From the NCBI RefSeq assembly GCF_963682185.1, contig NZ_OY821667.1, positions 1,470,109 to 1,534,108 on the forward strand: a DNA stretch of 64,000 bases, written 5' to 3'. Of the stretch, positions 8,827-17,055 are shown piece after piece. The translations under genes were made by a program, and so were the position numbers. Below the pieces are notes generated by a model, which was not told the origin of the DNA, did not search any database, and saw nothing but the letters and a program-made list of their open reading frames with translations. The stretch is from an uncultured Cohaesibacter sp. GTDB taxonomy: Bacteria > Pseudomonadota > Alphaproteobacteria > Rhizobiales > Cohaesibacteraceae. How positions within the stretch are numbered: position 1 is the stretch's first letter; each line of letters opens with the position of its first letter.

Positions 8827-9429
8827 ATGGCATTTGAACTTCCAGCTCTTCCTTATTCCCATTCCGCACTCGCAGCAGCTGGCATGAGCCAGGAAACCCT
8901 CGAGCTGCATCATGACAAACATCATCAGGCCTATGTAACGGCCCTCAACGGTTTCGTTGACGCCAATGCCGATCTTCAGGGCAAGTCTCTGGAAGAAATC
9001 ATTGCTCTGACCTATGGTAATGACGCCCGTCAGGGCATCTTCAACCAGGCTGGCCAGCACTGGAACCACATCCACTTCTGGAACGCCCTGTCCCCGAATG
9101 GTGGTGGCATTCCGGGCAAACTGGAAGCCAAACTGATCGAAGCATTCGGCTCCGTTGACCAGTTCAAGGCAGACTTCAAGACCGCAGCAACCACCCAGTT
9201 CGGGTCTGGTTGGGCATGGCTGATCCAGAAAGCAGACGGCACGCTCGCTGTCACCAAGACCCCGAACGGCGTCAACCCGCTGGCTACCGGCGAAGGCAAA
9301 GCCCTTCTAAGTCTCGACGTTTGGGAGCACAGCTACTATGTGGACTTCCGCAACCGTCGCCCTGACTATGTAACCAACTTCCTCGACAAACTCGCCAACT
9401 ACGAATTTGCCGAAGCAAACCTTGGCTAA
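8827..9429 (+). CDS. sodB: Superoxide dismutase [Fe]
   Basis: Dismutates superoxide to hydrogen peroxide and oxygen in the cytoplasm. The 200-residue protein is a standard Fe/Mn-type SOD. The metal ligands are visible as His28 ('LHHDKHH'), His81 ('WNHIHFW'), Asp164 and His168 ('DVWEHSYY'). Gln77 in 'NQAGQHWNH' is the glutamine position that marks iron enzymes; manganese enzymes usually have Gly here and Gln later. AAAGGAG lies just upstream of the ATG at 8827, which is therefore preferred over an in-frame ATG at 8746. The divergent SufR-like regulator suggests control by iron or iron-sulfur status. Confidence 0.94.
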   Translation: MAFELPALPYSHSALAAAGMSQETLELHHDKHHQAYVTALNGFVDANADLQGKSLEEIIALTYGNDARQGIFNQAGQHWNHIHFWNALSPNGGGIPGKLEAKLIEAFGSVDQFKADFKTAATTQFGSGWAWLIQKADGTLAVTKTPNGVNPLATGEGKALLSLDVWEHSYYVDFRNRRPDYVTNFLDKLANYEFAEANLG

Positions 9430-9438
9430 GGTGATGAT

Positions 9439-9475
9439 TTGCCTTCACGTCTCGCAACTCGGGACGTGAGGGCAA
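9439..9475 (+). terminator. Hairpin downstream of sodB
   Basis: TTGCCTTCACGTC (9439-9451) pairs with GACGTGAGGGCAA (9463-9475) over 13 positions with a single T-G pair and an 11-base loop. It begins 10 bases after the sodB stop. No T run follows, so it may protect the 3' end of the mRNA rather than terminate on its own. The rest of the 187-base gap to the next gene shows nothing else. Confidence 0.55.
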
Positions 9476-9616
9476 TGGAAACAGCCACTGACCCGCTTTT
9501 CTATATCCAAGACGAGCCACGCCAGAAGCAAGGCGGCGTGGTCTCTTTTTCCTTGCCTGATGCCCAATTTCCTCCCCCTTTCAATCATTTCAACCGAGAC
9601 AGGGTGCAGACAAACA

Positions 9617-10165
9617 ATGACTTCTCTCTCCCGCGAAAACACCGTTCACCATGTAGCGCTGCCCGACACCGAGTATAGCGAAGGCATATCAAGCACGGAA
9701 TTCCGTGGCGCCATGGCTGCGCTGGCTGCATCCGTCTGCGTGGTCACTGCGGGCAAGGATCAAGCCCGCCAAGGGCGCACGGTGACGGCAGCCTTTTCCC
9801 TGTCGATCGATCCACCGACGATCCTCGTGTCCATTGATGCCGACGCCTCTCTTGCCCACATCATGAGAGCCGAAAAGGAATTCTCCTTTGCGCAACTTTC
9901 TGAAAAGCAGCAGGCAACAGCGGATGCCTTTGCGGGTAAGGAAGTGCCAGAAAAACGCTTTGATCACGGCAACTGGTCGCAATGGTCCAGCGGCATGCCC
10001 TGCCTGTTTGATGCGGTTGCCGCATTCGATTGCGAGGTCACCGCAGAAGTCGAGCTGTCGGGCCATCGCCTTTTTGCCGGGCGCATCCGCAGTATGATTC
10101 TGGACAATAGCCAGCCACCCCTGATCTGGCATAAACGGCACTATACATCCGTCTTTCTTGGCTGA
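9617..10165 (+). CDS. Flavin reductase-domain protein
   Basis: The 182-residue protein resembles the HpaC/DIM6-NTAB flavin reductase domain that binds FMN and NAD(P)H and supplies reduced flavin to partner monooxygenases. Family features are 'FRGAMAALAASVCVVTA' near the N-terminus, 'TAAFSLSIDPPTILVSID' (flavin loop), 'FSFAQLSEKQQATADAF' and 'FDCEVTAEVELSGHRLFAGRI'. The ATG at 9617 is taken as start; an ATG at 9560 adds residues without similarity. No monooxygenase gene is adjacent, so its partner is unknown. It stands alone between sodB and a long non-coding stretch. Confidence 0.75.
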   Translation: MTSLSRENTVHHVALPDTEYSEGISSTEFRGAMAALAASVCVVTAGKDQARQGRTVTAAFSLSIDPPTILVSIDADASLAHIMRAEKEFSFAQLSEKQQATADAFAGKEVPEKRFDHGNWSQWSSGMPCLFDAVAAFDCEVTAEVELSGHRLFAGRIRSMILDNSQPPLIWHKRHYTSVFLG

Positions 10166-10529
10166 TCACGGGGTTATGATTCCCGACAACAGATGACCCA
10201 CTGCCCTTTCAGCTGGCACAGGAAGCATTGATCCACCATCTTTTTTCAGATGATAAATCGCAGGCTTTAACCGCAATCAGGAATCTGGACGCTTCAGGAA
10301 GCGCAAAAAACTGCGGTTTCTAAAAGCTTGTAAAAAGCGATTAGCGTCTTATACCTGAAATGGGCATCAGCTATGTGCTAATACTCATTGCAGTTTGCAT
10401 AATTATTATGCATGCTTTGCACAAGCTGTAGGCAATTATCACATTTGGGTATTGACCCTTTTTGAGATTGTAGCCAGCTGTTCCCCTCTGGAAGGTGATT
10501 GCTCTGCGCACTAGCGCAGAAAAAACTTT
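10166..10529. other. Structured gene-free stretch; candidate small RNA region
   Basis: About 365 bases without a credible reading frame. Visible structure: a long-range stem AACCGCA (10269-10275)/TGCGGTT enclosing a small hairpin CGCTT-CAGG-AAGCG; a 17-base palindrome TGCATAAT-T-ATTATGCA at 10396-10412; and a perfect hairpin TCTGCGC-ACTA-GCGCAGA at 10503-10520. A strong terminator follows at once. This layout would suit a small RNA ending near 10560 or a long 3' UTR of the gene before it. No known RNA family was recognised. Confidence 0.35.
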
Positions 10530-10560
10530 ATAGCTGAACTTCGGTTCAGCTATTTTTTTG
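10530..10560 (+). terminator. Intrinsic terminator with UUCG tetraloop
   Basis: ATAGCTGAAC (10530-10539), loop TTCG, GTTCAGCTAT (10544-10553): a perfect 10-base stem closed by the very stable C(UUCG)G tetraloop and followed by seven or more T residues. It is textbook quality, yet the nearest upstream coding gene ended 365 bases earlier, which is what points to a non-coding transcript. Confidence 0.88.
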
Positions 10561-10733
10561 CCCGGATGAAACTGGCAAGATCAGCCAAATCCCACGCTGA
10601 TCCATGGAATAAAATCCCTTTTAAATCATATCGTTATTATTTCATCAGGTCCTCAATCGCGTTTGAGGTCTCGCGAAAAACGTACCCAGCCCATGCTGTC
10701 TTCATCGATTTTCTCAAATCAAAAGGAGACACA

Positions 10734-11750
10734 ATGCGTCTGATTTTTTCCCTTCTAGCGATTCTCTTTTGCAGTCACCCAAGCACTGCAGCATCTGCTG
10801 AATATATGACCGGCTTCCGGCAAATCACACTGGCAGGCAGCGATGTCATGATGTGGTACCCGACCGATCAAACAACCCCTATCACCACGGTTGCTGAAAA
10901 CAAGGTCTTCTTCGGCGTTGATGTCATCAAACAGGCACCGATATCGGATACCAATCATCCGCTGGTGGTCCTGTCTCATGGTTATAGCGGCCTCTGGCGC
11001 AATCAGGCCTGGTTGGCTGGCTATCTGGCAAAGGCGGGATATGTGGTCGCGTCCTTTAATCATTCTGGCACCAGTTTCGCTGATATGAACCCGTCTTGGG
11101 CCAAAGATCTAGCAGAGCGCCCCCATCAGGTTTCGCGCATTCTCTCAGCCCTGCTGCAAGATCCCTTTTTCGGCCCGACAATCGATCAATCCCACATCTC
11201 CGTCATTGGCCACTCGCTGGGTGGCTCAACTGCGCTCTTTCTTGCGGGAGGAACATTTAGCCCCTCACGTCTTCTCGATGCCTGCGGAGATGATACCAGC
11301 AAAATGGTCTGCACCGTTTATCGCAAGGGCGGGCTGACACACAGTATGCCCTCAGTCTCGGCCAGAGATGAGCGTATCTCTTCTGTTGTGTTGCTGGATA
11401 TGGAGGGCATTCACGCTTTCACACCCGAAAGCCTTGCCGCTATCAAGATCCCGCTACTGGCCCTCGCGTCCGGCGTGGAAGATCCGGCACTGCCTATCGA
11501 TTGGGAGAGCCGACAGCAGGCTACCTTACTGCCAACTTCAATCAGCCGTTATACAGAGGTCATCGGAGCAACCCATTTCTCCTTCATGAGCCGCTGCAAA
11601 CCCGGTGCCAGCGCCCTATTGGAACAGGATGCCTATGTCTGCGAAGGAGAAACCGCACCAAGAGAGCAACTGCACCAACAGATTGCCCAAACCATCCTCA
11701 CCTTTCTGAAGTCCGGTAAGCACTTGGTGTCTGCCCTGCAAGCGCCTTGA
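10734..11750 (+). CDS. Secreted alpha/beta-hydrolase (dienelactone/PAF-acetylhydrolase-like)
   Basis: The 338-residue product begins with a Sec signal peptide ('MRLIFSLLAILFCSHPSTAASA') and continues as an alpha/beta hydrolase. 'PLVVLSHGYSGLWRNQAWLA' gives the oxyanion loop (HG), 'ISVIGHSLGGSTAL' is the nucleophile elbow with the catalytic serine (GHSLGG), and 'EVIGATHFSFM' contains the likely catalytic histidine. It should act in the periplasm or outside the cell on an ester or similar bond; substrate unknown. AAAGGAG sits upstream of the ATG at 10734. Its last 53 bases overlap the 3' end of the convergent AraC-type gene. Confidence 0.8.
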   Translation: MRLIFSLLAILFCSHPSTAASAEYMTGFRQITLAGSDVMMWYPTDQTTPITTVAENKVFFGVDVIKQAPISDTNHPLVVLSHGYSGLWRNQAWLAGYLAKAGYVVASFNHSGTSFADMNPSWAKDLAERPHQVSRILSALLQDPFFGPTIDQSHISVIGHSLGGSTALFLAGGTFSPSRLLDACGDDTSKMVCTVYRKGGLTHSMPSVSARDERISSVVLLDMEGIHAFTPESLAAIKIPLLALASGVEDPALPIDWESRQQATLLPTSISRYTEVIGATHFSFMSRCKPGASALLEQDAYVCEGETAPREQLHQQIAQTILTFLKSGKHLVSALQAP

Positions 11751-12711
11751 AAACGCGGTTGAAATTGGACTTGGTCTGGAAGCCGGCCTCCAGCATGATC
11801 TCGGTCACTGGCATGTCGGTTTCCCTCAAGAGACGCATGGCTTCCTCAACGCGATAGCGATTGACCAGATCCGTTATCGTGACACCGTAAATATCATTGA
11901 CAGCCCGGGAGATGGTCCGGGCTGGGACATGCGCCCGTCGCGCCAAACGCGCCAGCGTCAGGTCGTAATCCTTATAGAGCCCTTCATTGAACAGAGCCTC
12001 AACAATAGCAAGCGTTTCAACCACTTGCACATCATCTTGCTCTTTATGCGAAACGACTTCCGCAACGGGGGTGTCTTCGGCAGTGATGGGATCAGGATCT
12101 GGCGGCATCTCCATGCCCGTCCGCCCCAGAAGCGCAACCATGATGACCAGAAGCACCACACTTACCGTCACAGCAACGACAGGTGCTGCAAAAACGGTAT
12201 ATCCCGAGCTTAAAAGCGCAGAGACAATCAGATCCGAAACAGCGCTCATGGCCAATACAAATGCCAGCCCCTTGCGCATGCGCGATATGGTCACCTCGCT
12301 GCCAAACCGGGCATTGGGCGAGATACCGCTTTGCGGCTGGCTTGCAAAGACAAGCCACGCATAAACAAGAAAGATCAGGCTGAGCAAAGGATCGATGGCA
12401 AAAGGCAGCAAGACCACAGCCAGAATGACTGCGACGGGGCCCACAGCATGCTTCCACCAGACAACAGGCCGATTATCAAGATCGGCGATGGCGAAATAGG
12501 CAAAGATCGGCACCAGCGAGGCAGAGATCGGCTGCAAGGTTCGAAGCCAGTCACTTTCCCAGCTCCATCGCAAGCCGACAATCGCAGTTTGAAACGCAGC
12601 AGCGGCAAGAAAAATCAGAAAACCTTGGCTGGATGTTTGCCGCCTGAATAGAACAATCAGCAAGGCCAAAAGCAACGCTGTAGCAAGAAAAGGAACGGGT
12701 ATTGCGGGCAT
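11698..12711 (-). CDS. AraC-family regulator with N-terminal membrane domain
   Basis: A 337-residue protein. Roughly the first 190 residues form about six or seven hydrophobic segments ('ATALLLALLIVLFRRQ', 'VAVILAVVLLPFAI', 'VVLLVIMVALLG'). A linker follows, then a C-terminal AraC domain: 'YDLTLARLARRAHVPARTISRAVND' and 'MPVTEIMLEAGFQTKSNFNRVFKAL', ending 'GQTPSAYR'. Membrane-anchored AraC regulators of this kind probably sense an external or membrane signal. The ATG at 12711 is preferred to 12759 because GAGAG lies about 8 bases upstream and only this start begins at the membrane segment. The gene is convergent with, and overlaps by 53 bases, the secreted hydrolase. Confidence 0.82.
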   Translation of the reverse strand: MPAIPVPFLATALLLALLIVLFRRQTSSQGFLIFLAAAAFQTAIVGLRWSWESDWLRTLQPISASLVPIFAYFAIADLDNRPVVWWKHAVGPVAVILAVVLLPFAIDPLLSLIFLVYAWLVFASQPQSGISPNARFGSEVTISRMRKGLAFVLAMSAVSDLIVSALLSSGYTVFAAPVVAVTVSVVLLVIMVALLGRTGMEMPPDPDPITAEDTPVAEVVSHKEQDDVQVVETLAIVEALFNEGLYKDYDLTLARLARRAHVPARTISRAVNDIYGVTITDLVNRYRVEEAMRLLRETDMPVTEIMLEAGFQTKSNFNRVFKALAGQTPSAYRTSER

Positions 12712-12812
12712 GGCGGATCTCTCACGAGTGCGTTTTGAAAAGAGGCGCAGCCATTTCACATAACCATCATCGAGGCAAGATGCAATGACAAGAGCGCAGA
12801 GACGCCATATGG

Positions 12813-12844
12813 AAAAACCCGCCGGATGATGCCAGCAGGCTTTT
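12813..12844 (-). terminator. Terminator of the sugar ABC operon
   Basis: On the minus strand, AAAAGCCTGCTGG and CCGGCGGGTTTTT form a 13-base stem with three G-T pairs and a 6-base loop, ending in a T run. It lies about 25 bases beyond the stop of the ATPase gene, the last gene of the operon. Confidence 0.78.
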
Positions 12845-12869
12845 CTTTTCGTGCAGAAAGAGATGCTGG

Positions 12870-13940
12870 CTATTCATCCGCATGGAACAGATGCGCCTGA
12901 TCGGCATCAAACGTCAGATCAAGCCGCTCACCTGCCGTCAGGATCAAATCCTCATCAAAGGATGCAATCACCTTGCCGCCGCTTAGCAAGGACACATCAA
13001 CAACGGTTTCCGTACCGAGGCGTTCGGTGAGGGTAACCGCGCCATGCAACATGCCTTCACCTGCCTTTGCCAACTTTAGATATTGTGGCCGGATGCCCAT
13101 CGTGGCCTTGCCGCCCTTGGTGAAGGTGCGCCCGCGCATCTTAACGGTTGTCGGTTCAAGAGCGCCATTGCTGACGACGGCACAGCCTTCACCGAGCTCC
13201 TGAATATCGACCTCCAGAAAGTTCATGGACGGAGCCCCCAGAAAACCGGCAACGAACTTGTTCGCCGGCTCGTGATAAAGCTCCATGGGTTTTCCAACCT
13301 GCATAACCTTGCCATCCTTGAGCACGACGATCTTGTCGGCAAGGGTCATGGCTTCCACCTGATCATGGGTCACATAGATCATGGTCGCAGCCAGTTGTTC
13401 ATGCAGACGACCGATTTCCATGCGCATATCCATACGCAAGGCGGCGTCAAGGTTGGAGAGCGGTTCATCGAACAGGAAGACCGAAGGCTTGCGCGTGATG
13501 GCCCGCCCGATGGCAACCCGCTGGCGCTGTCCGCCGGACAGCTGGCTTGGTTTGCGATCAAGAAGATCTTCCATTTGCAGAATACGCGCCGCCTCCTGCA
13601 CCTTGCTCTCCTTCTCCTCCTTGGACGCCTTGGCGATGGTAAGGCCGAAGGCCATATTTTCACGCACCGTCATGTGGGGGAAAATGGCATAGCTCTGGAA
13701 AACCATCGCGATGCCGCGCTCCTTGGGCTGCACGTCATTGACCACAGCACCACCGATTTCGAGCGTGCCGGAGGTGATGTCCTCAAGCCCGGCAATCATG
13801 CGCAACAGAGTTGACTTGCCGCAGCCAGAAGGGCCGACAAAGACGACAAATTCCCCATCCTCGATGGTAATATCGACGCCTTTGATCACTTCAACCCGCC
13901 CAAAGCTCTTGCGAATATCCTTGAGAATGACGTCAGCCAT
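12870..13940 (-). CDS. Sugar ABC transporter ATP-binding protein (MalK/UgpC type)
   Basis: A 356-residue ATPase that powers sugar import. Walker A 'GPSGCGKST', the Q-loop 'VFQSYAIFPHM', signature 'LSGGQRQRVAIGRA', Walker B 'VFLFDEP' and the H-loop 'THDQ' are all present. They are followed by the C-terminal OB/TOBE region typical of the MalK/UgpC subfamily ('GIRPQYLKLA'). The start is the ATG at 13940 ('MADVILKDIRKSFG') with GGGGGG upstream; it overlaps the end of the glycosidase gene by 8 bases. It is the last gene of the lacI-SBP-permease-permease-glycosidase-ATPase operon. Confidence 0.92.
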   Translation of the reverse strand: MADVILKDIRKSFGRVEVIKGVDITIEDGEFVVFVGPSGCGKSTLLRMIAGLEDITSGTLEIGGAVVNDVQPKERGIAMVFQSYAIFPHMTVRENMAFGLTIAKASKEEKESKVQEAARILQMEDLLDRKPSQLSGGQRQRVAIGRAITRKPSVFLFDEPLSNLDAALRMDMRMEIGRLHEQLAATMIYVTHDQVEAMTLADKIVVLKDGKVMQVGKPMELYHEPANKFVAGFLGAPSMNFLEVDIQELGEGCAVVSNGALEPTTVKMRGRTFTKGGKATMGIRPQYLKLAKAGEGMLHGAVTLTERLGTETVVDVSLLSGGKVIASFDEDLILTAGERLDLTFDADQAHLFHADE

Positions 13941-14931
13941 GGTTCCCCCCTTGTTGGCCCTCTCCGGCCACATGCAGATAGCCCTGTTCATCAACGCTCA
14001 CCGGCTCAGGGTCTCTGACCTTGCCGATGAAAGTCTCTCGTCCATTGTCATCAAAGCCAAGAATGACCAGCCCTTCATCTGTTTTGAGAATCCGCGCGGC
14101 ATAGCGGCGACATGGTAGCCCGCCATCCAGAAAGCCGGGCGCCACAGTCCACGGCCCGCGCGGATTGTCGGCGATGAGATAATGGTTGCCGGTAACGGGT
14201 GGCGTGCCCGCCGTGGCCTTTTGCTCTTCAGACCAATGCTCCGCCGAGGTGCAGAAGAGGCAATACCAGCGCTCCCCTACATTGAAAACTTGCGGCACTT
14301 CCAACTGGCCGAACCCGCCAACGAAAACAGGGGGCTGAAGTGTCCAACTATAAAGATCCGGCGAGGTCGCAAAACCAATGGCTCCCGCCGCATTGGCCTC
14401 GGCGATATCCGGTGCTCGGGCGGTGAAATACATCAACCAGCCATCGCCATCAGGATCTTTCATGACCCACGGATCGCGCATGGCCCGATCATGCCAATGA
14501 CCAACCATATGCTCGGTTTCATACGCGCTGGCGACAGGGCCGACGAGATCTAGACAGGGCTGGTCACCAACCCGCGTCCAGTTATGCATATCTTTTGAAG
14601 TGGCATGCCCAATCCGCTGATAAAGCGCATTTTCCGCCTTGCAGGTTCCGGTATAAAAGAGATGCCATGTGCCGTCCGGCCCTTGCAACACAGAGCCGGT
14701 CCATGTCGTCTTATCATCAAAGGCCGGGCCTTCAGACGGCGCAAAACAGGTGCCCAAATGGGTCCAATTGACCAGATCGGAACTGATCGCATGCCCTTGC
14801 GATACATTCAGGTGTCTGAGATCGGCATCCCCCAGCGCCTTGTCAGCCTTGAGGAAATATCCATGCCAGCGCGTGCCATCGTGAGCATACCAGCTGTCCC
14901 AGATCCATTGCTTTTCAAGTTCTATTACCAT
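13933..14931 (-). CDS. Glycoside hydrolase with five-bladed propeller (GH32/GH43/GH68-like)
   Basis: The 332-residue protein has no signal peptide and should act in the cytoplasm on the sugar brought in by the surrounding ABC transporter. The fold is suggested by repeated 'W-x-LFYTGT', 'IGHATSKDMHNWTR' and 'WLMYFTAR' strands. Candidate catalytic residues are Asp12 ('WIWDSWY'), Asp153 in 'MRDPWV' (the RDP motif of the GH32/GH68 clan) and Glu211 ('GQLEVPQVF', in the place of the EC/EP acid-base). Whether it is a fructosidase (GH32-like) or an arabinosidase/xylosidase-type enzyme (GH43-like) cannot be decided. It lies between permease and ATPase genes. Confidence 0.72.
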   Translation of the reverse strand: MVIELEKQWIWDSWYAHDGTRWHGYFLKADKALGDADLRHLNVSQGHAISSDLVNWTHLGTCFAPSEGPAFDDKTTWTGSVLQGPDGTWHLFYTGTCKAENALYQRIGHATSKDMHNWTRVGDQPCLDLVGPVASAYETEHMVGHWHDRAMRDPWVMKDPDGDGWLMYFTARAPDIAEANAAGAIGFATSPDLYSWTLQPPVFVGGFGQLEVPQVFNVGERWYCLFCTSAEHWSEEQKATAGTPPVTGNHYLIADNPRGPWTVAPGFLDGGLPCRRYAARILKTDEGLVILGFDDNGRETFIGKVRDPEPVSVDEQGYLHVAGEGQQGGNHG

Positions 14932-14938
14932 TGTACTT

Positions 14939-15820
14939 TTAACCTTTGACCCCGGTGGACGCGATGGAGGCGATAAACGCCCGCTGCATGATCAGATAGA
15001 AGAGCAGAACGGGGATGGAGATGAGCGTCAGATAGGCCATCAGTTCACCCCACGCGACATCCAGTTGGAAGAAATAGCCAAGCCCCACCATGATCGGTCT
15101 GTGCGCTTCATCCTGAACAACGATCAGCGGCCAGAGATATTGCTCGTTATACATCTTGAGCGCCTTGAGAATGGCTGCTGTCGCCAGCACTGGCCCGGAC
15201 AGCGGCATCACGACCCGCCGGTAGACTGCCAGCCAACTGGCCCCTTCCGCTCGTGCCGCTTCGATCAACTCGCGCGGCAGATCCTTGAAATATTGCACGA
15301 ACAGGAAGACCGTCAGCGCATCGACAATCCAAGGAATTATCTGTACCCGATAGGTGTTGAGCCACCCCCACTCCATGCCTTCAAGCCCCAGCCATGGCAG
15401 GCGCGAGACCAGCAGCAAAAGAGGCACAGCAATGGTCTCGAACGGAATGATGAGCGTTGCCAGAATGATCGACAACAACACATTGCGTCCCGTCCATTCC
15501 AGATAGACAAAGGAAAAGGCCGCAACAGAGCAGATAATGATCGACAGGATGACGGTCGTTACGGTGATCAGCACCGAGTTGAGCATGAAGCGCCCGATCG
15601 GCGCCCGATCAAACGCCGCGAAATAGTTATCAAGGCTCACGTCCCCCACCGGCAGAAATGCTCTGAGAGAGCTGGTATCAGCCAGCAACTGCGCATCCGG
15701 TTTGAGGGATGACACCATCATGAAGATAAGCGGGAAGAGGAAGATCGCCGCCACCAGCCCCAGCACCAGATAGCGGGACACCAGCAGCAAACCTTCATTC
15801 TTTGGAGATACCTGTGCCAT
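14939..15820 (-). CDS. Sugar ABC transporter permease (MalG type)
   Basis: A 293-residue inner-membrane subunit with about six hydrophobic segments. It carries the EAA loop that docks on the ATPase: 'ELIEAARAEGASWLAVYRRVVMP' (residues near 190-215). The start overlaps the stop of the MalF-type gene as TAATG. It pairs with that subunit to form the channel for an oligosaccharide or disaccharide. Confidence 0.9.
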   Translation of the reverse strand: MAQVSPKNEGLLLVSRYLVLGLVAAIFLFPLIFMMVSSLKPDAQLLADTSSLRAFLPVGDVSLDNYFAAFDRAPIGRFMLNSVLITVTTVILSIIICSVAAFSFVYLEWTGRNVLLSIILATLIIPFETIAVPLLLLVSRLPWLGLEGMEWGWLNTYRVQIIPWIVDALTVFLFVQYFKDLPRELIEAARAEGASWLAVYRRVVMPLSGPVLATAAILKALKMYNEQYLWPLIVVQDEAHRPIMVGLGYFFQLDVAWGELMAYLTLISIPVLLFYLIMQRAFIASIASTGVKG

Positions 15821-16890
15821 TAGCGTTTCTCCCTCGTCAGATAGCGCTGCACCAGCGAAATCAGCAGAACGATGAAAAAGAGGATGACCGAAATGGTCGA
15901 ACCACCAGAAATATCCTGTTTGCCATAGCCGCGCTCAACCGCCTGGAATACCAGCGTCTGGGTTGAATCCAGCGGCCCGCCATTGGTCATGACATCGATC
16001 TGGGCAAACAGCGCAAAGGCCTGCATGGTGATCACAATCAACACCAGAACCGCCGTGTTGCGCAGCCCCGGCCATGTCACATAGCGGAAGGTCTGCCAGC
16101 TTGAGGAACCCTCGATAGCGGCCACTTCATAAAGCGTTGCCGGAATGGTTTGCAGCCCCGAGAGCCAGATCACCATATGAAAGCCCATAGCCTGCCAGGC
16201 CGACATGACGATAATGGACCCCAGCGCCGTATCCGTATTGCCCAGCCAGTCTACCGGCTCGAAGGCCCCGAAGGTGAGCGCCGCCAGAACATTGTTGAGC
16301 AGCCCGTCATCCCCGTCATAGATGAAGCGCCAGAGCAGCGAAATCACGACAATGGAAATGACCACCGGCGTGAAATAGATGGCCCTGAAAGCGTTGATCC
16401 CCCGTAATTTCTGGTTGATCAGCAAAGCAAGTCCCAGCGCTCCGCCCCCTTGCAGAGGCACAATGATCAACACAAACAGCATGGTGTTGGTAAGCGCCTT
16501 CATGAAGACCACATCCTTGGCCACCACAACGCGGGCATTCTCGCCACTTTGCCAGCGGAACCACTCCCGCATGCCCTTATATTGCGGGAAGTCTGGATTG
16601 CGCGTGATCGTGCGAACGCGGGGATAGGAGATTGCCCCATCGTCATCCCGCACGATTTGCCCGGCCTCATCGCGTTCAGGCTCCAGCGTCAGGATCGAGA
16701 CTCCAAGCAGATTCTCGTAGTTCGATAATCCGACAAATTCGGTCGGATTGGGCGAGATCAGCCGCTGGTTGGTCAGGGAAAACCAGAAGGCAAAAAAGAA
16801 GGGCAAAATAATGAAGAGAAACAGCAAGATGAAGCCAGGCAAGGCAAAGGCCCATCCTGCCCCATTCGAGCGTGTAAGCTTCGAAGCCAT
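15820..16890 (-). CDS. Sugar ABC transporter permease (MalF type)
   Basis: The 356-residue subunit begins with a hydrophobic helix ('GWAFALPGFILLFLFIILP') and has the usual six-helix core plus a periplasmic insertion of about 100 residues after the first helix. The EAA loop is 'LYEVAAIEGSSSWQTFRYVTWP'. Two adjacent ATGs occur at 16893 and 16890; the second has GGAG at 6-base spacing and is preferred. An ATG 102 bases further upstream gives a low-complexity leader and is rejected. Confidence 0.88.
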   Translation of the reverse strand: MASKLTRSNGAGWAFALPGFILLFLFIILPFFFAFWFSLTNQRLISPNPTEFVGLSNYENLLGVSILTLEPERDEAGQIVRDDDGAISYPRVRTITRNPDFPQYKGMREWFRWQSGENARVVVAKDVVFMKALTNTMLFVLIIVPLQGGGALGLALLINQKLRGINAFRAIYFTPVVISIVVISLLWRFIYDGDDGLLNNVLAALTFGAFEPVDWLGNTDTALGSIIVMSAWQAMGFHMVIWLSGLQTIPATLYEVAAIEGSSSWQTFRYVTWPGLRNTAVLVLIVITMQAFALFAQIDVMTNGGPLDSTQTLVFQAVERGYGKQDISGGSTISVILFFIVLLISLVQRYLTREKR

Positions 16891-17023
16891 CATAATCTCC
16901 GGTTCATCTGGGTAAGAGCAGGCATCCGCCGGAAGACCTCTTCCGACAGGGCCACCCGGATAGGGGCCCATTCCCATAAGGAAGCGAGCCACACGGTGGT
17001 TCAGTGCTCAACCAAAAGAGCAA

Positions 17024-17046
17024 GGGCCCGCCAGCAAAGCGGGCCC
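17024..17046 (-). terminator. Hairpin between binding-protein and permease genes
   Basis: GGGCCCGC (17024-17031) and GCGGGCCC (17039-17046) form a perfect 8-base GC stem 10 bases beyond the binding-protein stop. The T run is weak. Such hairpins commonly let the binding protein be made in excess over the membrane subunits. Confidence 0.65.
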
Positions 17047-17055
17047 AAAACAGGA

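Noticed and set aside
10268-10560. Non-coding stretch considered as SRP RNA, 6S RNA or tmRNA
   Set aside because: The conserved SRP loop, a 6S-type long central-bulge hairpin and a tmRNA resume frame were not found.
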